From assembly GCF_963966145.1 (NCBI RefSeq), contig NC_091049.1, positions 7,316,001 to 7,380,000 on the forward strand: 64,000 nt of DNA, read 5' to 3'. Positions within the stretch are counted from its first letter, which is position 1. Every line of letters begins with the position of its first letter. Of this stretch, positions 1-9,986 are shown piece after piece. The position numbers and the translations under genes were made by a program. Source of the stretch: Tenebrio molitor (lineage: Eukaryota; Arthropoda; Insecta; Coleoptera; Tenebrionidae). Below the pieces are notes generated by a model. That model made no database searches, had not been told where the DNA came from, and saw only the letters and a list, made by a program, of their open reading frames with translations.

Positions 1-2693
1 TAATCTAAACCGGAATTTATGAACGGTCTGGCCGGTTCTAGTCTTTTAACCGGTAGATCTCCCATTTTCTGTTGTGCGATAATAGGTTTCGCTCGGAAAC
101 ACGAGATGCATTTGTGTATAATTTGTTTTATTTTGTTGCGACCTGCGATGGGCCAATATTGCTGTCTGATGGATGCTAACGTTGATTGTGTGCCTGAATG
201 CAAATTTTTTACATGAAAATGACGTATGATGGCTTCCGTGACGTTATGATTTTTTGGTATTAAAACCGGGTGTTTCTGATTGTATGCTAAGTTTTCGTTT
301 CGAATTCTACCGCCAACTCGGATTACACCATTTTCGTCTAGGAATGGACTTAGATTACGTATGGTGCTGTTCTTCTCAATTCCGCCGCCCGTGGACAGTT
401 GATGATATTCTTCAGCGAACGACCTTTTTTGAATTGACTTTACAATTACGTTATTGGATTTCGCGCTGGCGTCGAACACCACTCGGATTTTTTTTGAATC
501 TAGAGAATTCTTATATACTGCGTGATGAGGAAGGTAATAGCAATCAGGGTTGTTTATTTCGATTAATGGTACATTCTCCATGTGTCCTAAATTACGATAT
601 TCGCGGATGAAATTCCCATAATCAATTTGAAATTGTTTATTTTTGATTAGTTTCGATTCTAAATTGAGAAACCGTTTTTTTGCTAGATTATAAGAATCGC
701 CCAGTTCGATTACGTTATTTCTACTTGGTAATTTGACGATAAATCTTCCCGTAACGTCTTTTTGAAATGTTTGTATAAAATGATTTTCGGTTTTTATTTC
801 GTCCTTGGTAAGATTGTTTGAACAAAGAGGTTTATAGCCCTCTACCTCCCAGAATCGGCCGACTAAGCTGTTAAGATTGTCCATATTTATGGACACATTG
901 TTTGTCGAGACTGTGCCTAATCCTTGAAGGTGTAGTTGGCCCCCGAGAACCCACCCTAAGTGGGTATTTTGCAGACGCAGATGTCCGTTTTGCAATGAAA
1001 TTTGCCCATCTTTCAAGAGTGATAAAAATAATCCGGTACCGAGTAATAAATCTATAGGGCCCTTAACATTAAACGCTTTGTCGGCAAGCTCCAAATGTTG
1101 GGGAATTCTTAAACCTTCCTTTGAGAACGAGGCTAGGGGCAAGTTACCTGTTATTTTACTCAGAACTAAGCAATTTAAGTTTGAGCCATAATCGCTACAG
1201 ATGGATTTTATGTTGATATTTACAGATTCCGTTACATTACTCGGTTGAGCGTTTATTCCAATAATTTTGTGTGTGATCGGAATTGTTTTCAGTTTTAGTT
1301 TGTTTGTTAAATGTCTCGTTATAAAGTTTGATTGAGACCCTGCATCCAGCAAAGCTCTGCACTGATGATATTTTTCGTGGCAATCTTTTACTAAGACCAC
1401 GGCGGTTAATAACAAATTTTCGGAATGTTGTGCGTTGCAATGGCTCACCGTGCTGGTTGAAGGAACTGAATCGTTAATCTGGGTCTTTGTCCCATGTAAT
1501 AACGTGTGATGACGGCCCTTACAATCGCGACAAGTATTATTTGATTTACAGTTAGCTGTGCTGTGATTGCCCCGGAGACAGTTTTCGCAAAGTTTTAAAT
1601 TGATGACTTGTTTTAATTTCTCATCCGTACTTAGCCTTAAAAATGACGTGCATTGGTGTAACGAATGGTTAGTTTTCTTACAAAAGGCGCAAGATTGTTT
1701 ATTTATTATTACGCTATTTGATGACGACTGATGTTTAGATGATTTATTTTGACCAGATTTTTCCTGTGAAGTTTGATTGGCGCTGCTTGCCGTTATGGAA
1801 GCTACATGTTGATACCGACTTTCTAAAAAATCTAACAAAGTTTTTGAATCGGGCATTTCATTACCTAATTTGCCTTGCCATTCGCGGTTGCTGTGGAAGT
1901 CAAGTTTATCCGGTATTATTGTGACAAGAATATCATCCCAATGTTGCACAGGCCTATTTAACGCCTTAAGGGCTGCTAAATTGGACCGAACGTCATCCGA
2001 CAGCTGCCGCAGTGAAGCTGCTGTGCATTTGTTTATTGCCGGCGAATTGAGTATTTTTCGGATATGAGCTTGTACAATTAATCGTTCGTTACCATATCGC
2101 TTTTCTAAAAGAGACCATGCTTCATCGTAATTCGCTCCGCTAATGGCGAGATTTTCGATTGTGTGAAGTGCATCGCCAGATAATGATGATTTGAGATAGT
2201 GCATTTTTTCGATGCTGTTTAAATTGTTGTTATTGTGTATTAACGACTGAAATACATCGCGAAACGATAACCACTTTTCGAAATGGCCACTAAACTCAGG
2301 TATTTGGATTACCGGTAAATTAATTTTCGAGTTTTGGTGTGATTGTATCGCGGTCGAATTCTGATTATTGTTAGTCGCGGCTACTTTTGTTTTGTCGTAA
2401 CTTTCAATCGCGGTTGCAATCGCAGTCATCGTCTCAAAATATATATTTTCAAATTCGATTCTTTCATTTGTCTGAGCTTCGAGTTCTGCAATTGAAACGT
2501 TATCTTCAATCTGCTCTTGCACCTTATTAAACTCATCAAGGGCATCACGAACGGCGTTTTCTCGCGTTTTAATTGAATTTATGTTTTGGTCTGACGTGAA
2601 ATCTTCAACAAATTTGAAAGTTCTGGCTAAACGCTGTTTGATTTCTTCGCGTTTGCGCTTGAGTTTGTCGGAATTACTTTGACCTCCCACCAT
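1..2693 (-). CDS. BEL/Pao gag-pol polyprotein, partial, RT/RNase H block missing
   Basis: I translated the minus strand from the ATG at 2693 and found no stop down to position 1, about 897 codons that run off the window. In order it shows a coiled gag-like N-terminus, three Cys/His clusters (CAFCKKTNHSLHQC near 1685, CENCLRGNHS, CRDCKGRHH), an aspartic protease motif LLDAGS near 1349, the start of the RT region (VVFDASA near 479) and then directly the segment that precedes integrase (SPFLDENGVIRVGGRI near 340), an HHCC integrase zinc finger (215-85) and the start of the catalytic core. Compared with the element at 53475-58536, about 500 residues holding RT and RNase H are absent, yet the frame stays open across the joint near 450. 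Start chosen because it is the first ATG after the primer site and LTR. It could be non-autonomous. Confidence 0.9.
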   Translation of the reverse strand, partial: MVGGQSNSDKLKRKREEIKQRLARTFKFVEDFTSDQNINSIKTRENAVRDALDEFNKVQEQIEDNVSIAELEAQTNERIEFENIYFETMTAIATAIESYDKTKVAATNNNQNSTAIQSHQNSKINLPVIQIPEFSGHFEKWLSFRDVFQSLIHNNNNLNSIEKMHYLKSSLSGDALHTIENLAISGANYDEAWSLLEKRYGNERLIVQAHIRKILNSPAINKCTAASLRQLSDDVRSNLAALKALNRPVQHWDDILVTIIPDKLDFHSNREWQGKLGNEMPDSKTLLDFLESRYQHVASITASSANQTSQEKSGQNKSSKHQSSSNSVIINKQSCAFCKKTNHSLHQCTSFLRLSTDEKLKQVINLKLCENCLRGNHSTANCKSNNTCRDCKGRHHTLLHGTKTQINDSVPSTSTVSHCNAQHSENLLLTAVVLVKDCHEKYHQCRALLDAGSQSNFITRHLTNKLKLKTIPITHKIIGINAQPSNVTESVNINIKSICSDYGSNLNCLVLSKITGNLPLASFSKEGLRIPQHLELADKAFNVKGPIDLLLGTGLFLSLLKDGQISLQNGHLRLQNTHLGWVLGGQLHLQGLGTVSTNNVSINMDNLNSLVGRFWEVEGYKPLCSNNLTKDEIKTENHFIQTFQKDVTGRFIVKLPSRNNVIELGDSYNLAKKRFLNLESKLIKNKQFQIDYGNFIREYRNLGHMENVPLIEINNPDCYYLPHHAVYKNSLDSKKIRVVFDASAKSNNVIVKSIQKRSFAEEYHQLSTGGGIEKNSTIRNLSPFLDENGVIRVGGRIRNENLAYNQKHPVLIPKNHNVTEAIIRHFHVKNLHSGTQSTLASIRQQYWPIAGRNKIKQIIHKCISCFRAKPIIAQQKMGDLPVKRLEPARPFINSGLD

Positions 2694-2886
2694 GATGATG
2701 TGATAATTTACATTAATATAATGATAAAAAATGAAAATGAGTGCTCTTCTGACTCGATAGAAACGTGTAATGGTAATTGTAGGATGAGGAAATTAGGACT
2801 GACCTTTCTCCTGCTGGTAGGGCTGCTTCCTTCTGCTGGTTGACCTCGTTGTGGCTCGTACCTTGATTTTGATTAGGATTCTGATA

Positions 2887-2905
2887 ATCCGGCTCGAAGG
2901 ACCAA
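2887..2905 (-). other. Primer-binding site of the BEL/Pao element
   Basis: Reading the minus strand, the LTR ends GTGTGAACA and is followed one base later by TGGTCCTTCGAGCCGGA. TGG is the complement of a tRNA CCA end, and the location between LTR and gag start is the expected one. I do not assign the tRNA. Confidence 0.6.
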
Positions 2906-3821
2906 TGTTCACACCGCAAAGCTTTGTTTGTCCGCGGATGCGACTTTATACGAACGCTAACACTCGAAGTTCAATCAAAGAAAGTGAACCCTTAAATAAC
3001 TACGTTTATTTTAATAAAATGGTACAGTTTGCTGGTTGGTAGGGATGTGTTGTTATTTAGCAACCTGTTATTTTACAACAGTTATTTAGTTGTAGCAGTT
3101 GCCACCTGTTATTCGTTTTTAGAAGTAACAGGTTAGAAAATAACAGTTTGATAAAAACATCCGCATCACACAGCAGAGAACAGAACACTACAATCACATC
3201 GGCACCAGTCGACACAAGTCGAGTCGCAGTTGAAATGTCGTAAACAGGTACTGAAGCAGAAAACCAGAGTATAAAAATAACAGGCAACGCAACAAAAGCA
3301 GAGAGCAGAGCTGCAGAGCAGACAACGTCTAGCCCAATAATCGACAATCGATTTGAATATTCGAAGCTGTGATTGGTTGAAAAACAATAGTTGTGGAAAA
3401 TGACATAAGTGGTACCTATAATAATATGTATCTCATTTCTCATTGAATAGTGAATACTGGACTGTTACTGCGTGTTTGAGTGTGGCATTGCGGAATATTA
3501 TAATCGCTCTGAAAATAAATTAAGCATTTCCAAATAAAAACGAAAAATAATATTTTATTAAGAAATATAAATGTAAATAAAAACAGAGCAGAGCGTTAGT
3601 AAACCAACTGTTATTTTGAACCTGTTAAAAATAACTGTTATTTTAAAATAACAGAAACAGATTGTACCTGTTACCAGAAAATAACAGTTTGGCCCATCCC
3701 TACTGGTTGGTGGGTGAATGTACAATGTTGTTTTTACCATTTCTGGTCTTACCAGATGCGCAGGCGCCCTAACTCACCCTTTGGTAGGGGTGTCTTTTGT
3801 GACGGCCTGCTGGCCGTAACA
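2906..3821 (-). repeat. LTR of the BEL/Pao element, split by a hAT-like insertion
   Basis: On the minus strand the repeat starts TGTTACGGCC at 3821 and ends GGTGTGAACA at 2906, the TG...CA form. Removing the 3040-3702 insertion and one copy of its 8-bp duplication leaves about 245 bp, the same size as the LTR of the second BEL/Pao element at 52983-53229. The other LTR lies outside the window, so the boundary rests on the terminal motif and the adjacent primer site. Confidence 0.7.
3040..3702. mobile_element. hAT-like non-autonomous element (663 bp) inside the LTR
   Basis: The ends are TAGGGATG and CATCCCTA, and the element is flanked by perfect 8-bp direct repeats CTGGTTGG at 3032-3039 and 3703-3710. 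Eight-bp duplication and this terminal sequence fit hAT transposons. Many copies of an ACCTGTTA/TAACAGGT motif occur in both orientations near the ends, like subterminal transposase-binding repeats. The open frames inside it are low-complexity and I do not accept them as genes. Confidence 0.85.
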
Positions 3822-4264
3822 ACGTGCAATCCCAAATGTTACTAATTTTGATAGCTTCTCGCTTGATGCTCGTCATTTGTTTCAAAATGTAGTGTTTTTT
3901 TTTTCTTATATGAGGTTACACATGTCATACATTGTTGTTTTCAGAATAAAAATCTCTATAAGAATTACTAAAAAAAAGTATGTGTCCGTATTTGAAAAAA
4001 ATATTTTGACAGTTTAACCTTCAAGCACTTTGGGTTTTATGTGAATTTAGTATGCCATTTTGAAGCTTATTCACAACCATTTAATTTGGTGTATAAATAA
4101 TTAAAATCGTCCAATAAATAAGGGAGCTATGGATTTGTCTCTTTTTTTTTGGGACGCCCTGTATATTATACATACATTTTATCTTTCTGCACTCCTTCTC
4201 CACATAAACTTTAACTATGCCAAATCTCACACTCCTCCGTGAGCGCAATTTGCTTAAAAAGGGG
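3822..4264. other. Non-coding interval
   Basis: AT-rich sequence with no coding signal. It contains ACGCCCTGTATATTATACAT at about 4153, which looks like one end of a Tc1/mariner-type repeat; I found no partner end. Confidence 0.4.
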
Positions 4265-4266
4265 TA

Positions 4267-4672
4267 CTATTGGGGACAAATTACTTTGGTCGTCAAAGTC
4301 AGTTGACTGACATAAAGTTGTAAAGCAAGCATTAGGACGGTTAACCTTATTTTTTACTACTGTCAACCACTGTCATTGTCAAACTCATCATTGCAAAATG
4401 TTAAATACCGAAAAATGGACAACTGAAGGAGATATTCCTAGGAGGAAAAATTGAAAAGGTTTCCACAAGGCAATTTGGCCCATGGACAATCCCCCAGAAA
4501 CAAGGGTTTTGATTCTAAATTTTTGAATGGTGGATGGTGCCATATTTTTGACAAGAGAAAAGTCAATAATTTGAAATTGTCATCACTATTGACTTGACGT
4601 TAATGCTTGGTTTACATTAATTTGTTTTGAAGTGACAGAAGAATGACGACCAATGTATTTTGTCCCCAATAG
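4267..4672. mobile_element. TA-flanked TIR element (MITE, 406 bp)
   Basis: Inverted ends CTATTGGGGACAAA and TTTTGTCCCCAATAG, extended by matching GGTCGTCA/TGACGACC, are flanked by TA on both sides (4265-4266, 4673-4674). TA duplication points to the Tc1/mariner superfamily. No transposase remains. Confidence 0.75.
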
Positions 4673-4731
4673 TACAAAGGTTTTCCTTCACGTATTAATA
4701 TATAGATAATTAATAATAGTATACTCGTATC

Positions 4732-5575
4732 CCACCTCCACCCGGCGGCACGGCAATTTTGCCGGAGTACATACACTATTACGGATAATACTATCAAGTA
4801 ATAGTGCAGTGCTTATCAACATAATTACCGGCGTCTCGCCTCCACATTTGGACTTTTTTGTGTTTTATGTTCTGTGTCAATGTTAAGGAATTTCCTCACG
4901 ATGTGACATGAGTATAATAATATACCTTTTTGAATTTCAACCACCAATGTGTTCTCTAAGTCCAAAATTTTTAAATTTTTAAAAAGAGATTGCGGTACTA
5001 TTCCTGTTGCTGAAATTATAAATGGTAAAATCGAATTTTTTTCTAAACACCAAAGATTTCTCATAGCAACGGAGAGTTCTAAATATTTATTAATTTTTGT
5101 ATTATATGTCATGTGCCATGCATGAGAAGCTTGAATATTAATTTCTGGCTGTTCTAGCTCTTTAAAATATCTCCCATGTAAAGACTTTTGTTTTATATTT
5201 GCTATAGTGTCAGTTATATTTGGCTCAACAATATCTGAAATTATATTATCATTTAAATTTAAAGGTGTGTAACCTTTATCCGCTGAAACCAAAGCATTAA
5301 AAAAAGTGTTATCACGAGCTCTATTGAGAAAATAATTTTTTAGTGAAGCAATTTGATTGTGTTGTAGAATTTCTAGATTTGAAAAACCCCTACCACCATT
5401 TTCGCGTGGTAAATTAAATCTTTCAATAGCAGATTTGGGGTGATGTTTACAAAATTTTGTAAAGAGAACTCTAGTTTGAATATTTATATTCTGTAAATTA
5501 GTTTTGGACCATTTTATAACACCAAAAGAATAGGTCAACAATGGAACAGCATATGTATTAACTGCTTTAATTAAA
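4732..5575 (-). pseudogene. R2/R4-like LINE, 3' part with internal deletion and 3' tail
   Basis: The minus frame 5575-4825 encodes the end of a LINE polymerase: the segment after the RT (LTYSFGVIKW..., with LPRENGGRG), then the extreme C-terminus ending in EARRR. Compared with the copy at 34672-35523, the CCHC finger and almost all of the restriction-like endonuclease are missing; the joint near 5107-5125 is in frame. The tail 4732-4824 begins with a GC-rich self-complementary stretch (CGGCAATTTTGCCG) and is also present at the other copies, so it is the 3' UTR. The 5' end is broken at about 5575, where an AT-rich run meets a reverse-oriented copy of the same 3' end. Confidence 0.75.
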
Positions 5576-5599
5576 TAAAATTATAAAATTAAAATTAAA

Positions 5600-5925
5600 A
5601 TTATAAATATGAGAAATGTTTGGTGTTTAGAAAAAATTTCGATTTTACCTCTTGTAATTTCAGCAACGGGAATAGTACCGCAATCTCTTTTTAAAAATTT
5701 AAAAATTCTGGATTTAAATAACACATTGGTAGTTACTCATGTCACATCGTGAGGAAGTTCCTTAACATTGACACAGAACATAATACACAACAAAGTCAAA
5801 ATACGGAGGCGAGACGCCGGTAATTATGTTGATAAGCACTGCACTATTACTTGATAGTAATATCCGTAATAGTGTATGTACTCCGGCAAAATTGCCGTGC
5901 CGCCGGGTGGAGGTGGGATAGTAGG
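5600..5925 (+). mobile_element. Inverted 3'-end fragment of the same R2/R4-like LINE
   Basis: This segment carries the last about 45 codons and the 3' UTR tail of the LINE, oriented opposite to the pieces on either side. The tail at 5820-5925 is the reverse complement of 4732-4824 with few changes. It separates the polymerase fragment at 5927-6376 from the C-terminal fragment at 4732-5575, so a 5'-truncated copy inserted into an older one, or a local inversion, are both possible. Confidence 0.7.
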
Positions 5926-5926
5926 T

Positions 5927-6376
5927 CTAATAAAATAAATTTTCTTTTATAATTGAATGTTGAATATGATTTGATTGATTAATACCTAAATATTTATAAA
6001 ATTCTCCTTTATTTAAATTTTTAATGATTTCTCCTTCATTAGTTATATATTCTAAATTTTCGTAATGACCGCGACATATTGATTGCGTTTTACACTTATC
6101 AATACCAAAACTCATGCCAATATCATTTGAGAAATTTTCAGTTATTGTTAGTAAAGATAAAATGTGATTCTTTTTAGATGCATAAAGTTTTATGTCATCC
6201 ATATAAAGAAGGTGATTTAATTTGGATAGTGTGGTATTATTAAGTCTAATATTGAAGCCATATCCAGTGCTGTTTAATAGATTTGTCAAAGGATTAATGG
6301 CTAGACAAAACCATAAAGGACTTAAAGAATCTCCTTGATAAATTCCCCGTTTAATTTGAATAGGCTCGGATTTTAA
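5927..6376 (-). pseudogene. R2/R4-like LINE, reverse transcriptase fragment
   Basis: The minus frame reads from about 6376 through RGIYQGDSLSPLWFCL, a typical LINE RT motif, to the catalytic YMDD at about 6205-6194 (HLLYMDDIKLYA) and on to the thumb region, then stops at 5927 where the inverted fragment begins. There is no start codon in place; the 5' end is lost near 6380. The frame itself has no stop. It belongs with the fragment at 4732-5575 as one interrupted element. Confidence 0.75.
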
Positions 6377-6652
6377 TTATTTTTTTAACTGCTTGGTTTT
6401 AATCCATGAATGAACGATATACCTACGTATTCTACAGAGCTTTCTTTAGTCCACTAGTAATTTCAGGATCTTCATCTGAATCACTCATTTTGACTTTTAT
6501 TGAGACTGACATAAAACTGCCAAATCAATTTTAAAACAATAAACATATAATGTTTCCTTAGTTACCACAACCGGCCACCGCACTTGACCAAAATGGAAGC
6601 ACAAATTACAGTTAAAATAGGTTTTGATTTATGAAATTTAAAAAAAAAAATA

Positions 6653-6773
6653 TAGACAACTCGTGTTAGCTTGCTTTTTTTTCATGCGTGTGGATTATTT
6701 AACTCGTCCACGACTCGTTTAATAAACTTCCACACTTATGAAAAAAAGTTGCACTTCTAACACTCGTTGTCTA
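6653..6773. repeat. Long imperfect palindrome 1 with GC-rich apex
   Basis: Arms TAGACAACTCGTGTTAG and CTAACACTCGTTGTCTA bracket a stem containing CATGCGTGTGG/CCACACTTATG. The apex is CTCGTCCACGACTCG, a small hairpin. Same architecture as the other palindromes listed in this window. Confidence 0.7.
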
Positions 6774-7272
6774 AATAAGTATTTTCAATTGCTCCAATTC
6801 ATTTGCCATGCTTTCTTATTGTGGGAAATACCTCTGATGTAATTTTTTTTGCTTCTTTTTCTTGGATGATAAAATCAAAGGATATAATCCTGATTCATTT
6901 ATAAATATTGCTGTTTTTTCCATACTTTATTTGTCTTCATCATATAATTATTTCTAATAGCTTTCTCTATATTATTATTATTAAATTCTAAAATAATTGC
7001 TGTCTTTGATATCTAACTTTTCATTCATTTTATGTAGACTTTTTATAATACGTAGGTCTCATATTGCCTCGCATATTGTACTAGATGCCTTTTATTAAAA
7101 GTATTAATTTTTTTTCGGCAATTAATTAAATAATCATTAAATTGATCGCCTCCATATACAACACATATTTTTGAATCTTGAGGTTTCTCAGTTTTACCTA
7201 AACAGGGACAGTGTGTTTTACCACGCACTGTTTATGGATAATTTCTTATGAAAATAAAATGTAATAAATTAA
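6774..7272. other. Interval without a recognised gene
   Basis: AT-rich. A 61-codon minus frame at 7228-7043 contains CPC and a KICVVYGGDQFND stretch and could be a fragment of a Polinton-type gene, but I recognise no domain and the start is GTG. The rest shows nothing. Confidence 0.3.
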
Positions 7273-7485
7273 ATGAATCGGTTACATAACCATGACCAAG
7301 AAGCATGGCAAATGTTTCAAAAAAAGTTGAACGATATGAGAAGCAAACCAAATAATGACTTTGAACGGTTAGTATTTAAAAATATGCATAATCAATTTAA
7401 AATGTACGAAAATAACGTATTAACCTTGGCAAAACTAGATTTCCTTAAAATTCGCTTTCCTAATTTTGAAGTCTTTGATGAATAA
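7273..7485 (+). CDS. Hypothetical 70-residue protein next to the Polinton-like repeat
   Basis: An ATG-started frame with a charged, helical-looking product (EAWQMFQKKLNDMRSKPN near the start, acidic end EVFDE). I do not recognise the family. It ends 15 bp before the inverted repeat at 7501. It may be a remnant of a larger mobile unit or chance; codon content is AT-rich like its surroundings. Confidence 0.3.
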   Translation: MNRLHNHDQEAWQMFQKKLNDMRSKPNNDFERLVFKNMHNQFKMYENNVLTLAKLDFLKIRFPNFEVFDE

Positions 7486-7500
7486 ATTTTCTAATAAATG

Positions 7501-7909
7501 TAATAGTTATTTACATAATTAGTGGGATAAAAGCAATATTGCAGGACTCGAGTGTGAAGATTGCAGATGACGAGGGCGTTAGCCCGAGTTAATCTGTAAT
7601 CACACGAGTTTCCTGTAATATGCTTTAGCCCACGTGTTATGTACAAAATTTTATCTAAGACCGCCCCAAATTAAAAAAATAAATCTTTTCTATTAATTTT
7701 CACTAGTGAAATAATTGAGTTTCATTATCGCACTCAGTGGGAAAAGAATTTACTTTTTCCACTGAAAAATTTACTTTTCCCACTGAGTGAAGTAATGAAA
7801 GTCATTTATCCCACTGAGTGCGGTAATGAACATGCGTGAGGTAATGAAGTTCTTTTCCCACTCAAAATTAGTGGGATAAGTATCATTTATCCCACGGGAT
7901 TAGATAAAA
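7501..7909 (+). repeat. Left inverted repeat of the Polinton-like unit
   Basis: It starts TAATAGTTATTTACATAATT and matches the reverse complement of 12553-12918. Its outer part is a palindrome (7521-7634) with apex GAGGGCGTTAGCCCGAG. Its inner part is a run of short repeats built on TTATCCCACTGAGTG and GTAATGAA, the kind of internal tandem structure known in Polinton ends. Confidence 0.8.
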
Positions 7910-7919
7910 GTTTAATATA

Positions 7920-8123
7920 TGCTCTATTTGTTTAGAATTAAAATGTCCAGATGATTTTTATAACTATAGAAATAAATATGAAAAAACATGTAAACAATGT
8001 AAAAAAGCAGTTAATTCTACTCGTTTATTATGTGATTGTGGTAGATATTACACTAGAACTAATTTTAAAAGGCATATAAAAACAGATTTGCATAAAAATG
8101 GTTTGAATATATTTATTTGCTAA
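7920..8123 (+). pseudogene. Zinc-finger protein fragment at the inner edge of the repeat
   Basis: An open frame of 67 codons with CSIC, CKQC, CDCG and a closing H-x(5)-H pair (KRHIKTDLH) ends with TAA at 8121. There is no ATG; the frame starts within 11 bp of the inverted repeat and an in-frame stop lies at 7905, so the N-terminus has been lost or the start is non-canonical. The Cys/His spacing suggests two zinc-binding sites. Probably part of the Polinton-like gene set. Confidence 0.5.
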
Positions 8124-8154
8124 AAATTGTTTGTTAGATTTTTTCCTATAATAA

Positions 8155-9986
8155 ATGGAACGAAGGAACTTAAGTAATCTTCGTTTATCTGAACTGTTTA
8201 ATATTGCAAAATTATTAGACATCAAATACAGGGTGTTAGGGAATGGTCTCCCAAGAATTTCAGGATGAGTTTATCAGGGAAAATGTGGTCGAAAACCTTT
8301 ATACGGTTTTTGGATAAATTAAACCGTTTTCTGAAAATAAAATTGTTCCCTGCTGTTTTGGGACTGCTGAAATATTGCTTTGTGCACGAAAAAAAATCTT
8401 ATATGTTTTGACTTAAAAATGATTGCTTGGTAACGATTCGAAATTTACTACTGTCAAAGTTTACATTTTAATTTGATCTAATTTGATCTATCTTTTATCC
8501 GTCGCCTGCGAAGACCACAATCGTTTACAATGCCCGAATATTCTATCGAGGAGTATGCAGATATGTATTTTGTGTATGGAAATATAGCGGAAAGGCTACT
8601 GCTGCTGTCCGAAGGTATTCTAATGCTTGTATTAGGGCAAACGGAGGACATTTTGAACATTTATTATGATTTTTTTCAATACAAATGCAAATAAATAAAG
8701 TTACACCAAAATTAACGAATCTTATTAGTAGTATTAGGTGGTTAGTGCTCGATTTCAAATCCCTTTAGAGGTTGATCGAGATGTGGTATTACAAATAAAG
8801 CTGCAGAAATAATTTCAATTTATTGCAGCAATAAAAAAGGACTTACTTCAGGGTTGCGGTGAATCTAGATAAATATTTCGAATGAATTATTGATTTTCAT
8901 CTTAAAAAAATGCAAATCCTGGTAGTTTTTGATCAGATATTATCCAAGGGAAGTATTCAAAACCGAAACGTCATTGTAACAATAGGTACTCGATAAAATC
9001 TGACAAAGGCATTGTTGTCTTTTAATTGCTAAGCAATTAACTTTCATTTCAGAACTTTGACTATTTATTTAATTATTACAACAATAAAATGGTGCAAAAG
9101 CTCCCAAACAGCGGGGCACCATTTAAAATTTTTATCTTTGAGAAAACGATTCATGTTGGGAAAAAATGGTATTAAGGTTTTCGACCATATTTTCCCTCAG
9201 AAACTCCCCCTGAGATTCTTGGGAGATCATTCCCTAACACCTTGTATATTAGAAAATATAATAAAGCAGACTTAATAAAAGCTATTATTAAAGCTGAAGA
9301 GCAATTACATAAGGACATAAAAAACGGAAAAAAATCAATAATGCTTTTGCGGAATTCAGAAATATTTTCATTTGACGATGATTAATTTGCTAAACCAAAG
9401 AAAAAGAGAGTTAAGAAAATCAAGTGTGACATATGTGGAAAATACATCAAAAGCACCCGAATGCAGCTACATAAAGAGAAAGAAAACAAAAAGAACCTAA
9501 AAACATTTCAGTTTGATGACGATATATTTGCTAAACCAAAAAAAATTAGAGTAAAGAAGATAAAATGTGATATGTGTAGGACATAATTATATCGAGGAAA
9601 CTCGAATACATTTGCATAAATTAAAACATGATTTGAATAGTCGTCGTTTGCTCGAATTACGTAATAAGGTATAAGATACATTAAAAGATACCATAAGGCA
9701 GAATTGATAAACGAGATTATTAATGCTGAAGAGCAATTTAAAATAAAAAGAGAAAACAAGAAGAGCTTGGAAATATTTCCATTTAATGATGCCATATTTT
9801 CTAAACCGAAAAAAAAGAGTAAAAAAGATCAAGTGTGATGAATGCGGAAATATAGTTTGTCTCAATTCTAAATTTCCACCACCTGTTGAATTATGTTGGC
9901 AAAATAGAAATATTGCTAAATTGGGGATTCTTAATAAACAAAGTTGGCAATATAATTATTTCACAAACAGGATTCGTAAACATTAA
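8155..9986 (+). pseudogene. Broken N-terminal region of Polinton-like DNA polymerase B: SAP-like helix and zinc-finger repeats
   Basis: The frame starts at ATG 8155 with MERRNLSNLRLSELFNIAK, interrupted by a mariner-like element at 8229-9244. It resumes at 9248 with a short helical segment (YNKADLIKAIIKAEEQL) and then repeated modules of the form F-x-D-D-x(3)-F-A-K-P-K-K followed by KIKCD-x-C. Three module copies start near 9360, 9505 and 9780; a helical segment recurs near 9690. Stops at about 9385 and 9585 and at least one frameshift break it. The ORF at 10451 supplies the matching His half (RMQLHKARH). Serial duplication of this finger module is the notable feature. Confidence 0.55.
8229..9244 (+). 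mobile_element. Mariner-like element (1016 bp) with deleted transposase
   Basis: Terminal repeats of about 80 bp start CAGGGTGTTAGGGAATGG and are flanked by TA (8227-8228, 9245-9246). Inside, 8530-8669 carries the two ends of a mariner-type transposase joined by a deletion: MPEYSIEEYADMYFVYG at the start and GGHFEHLL plus stop at the end, with a frame change between. It cannot encode a transposase and inserted into the Polinton-like polymerase region. Confidence 0.8.

Noticed and set aside
254..610. 118-codon plus-strand frame
   Set aside because: It is antisense to the continuous BEL/Pao frame, which has recognisable domains.
3057..3443. 128- and 73-codon minus frames
   Set aside because: They lie within the hAT-like element and reflect its subterminal repeats; no domain.
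5600..5925. Twin-priming inversion as the explanation for the inverted LINE piece
   Set aside because: Twin priming inverts the 5' portion; this piece contains the 3' UTR tail, so a second insertion or later inversion fits better.
6400..6510. Short minus ORF MSDSDEDPEITSGLKKAL
   Set aside because: Only 18 codons to a stop with no convincing splice partner; could be a first exon but cannot be supported.
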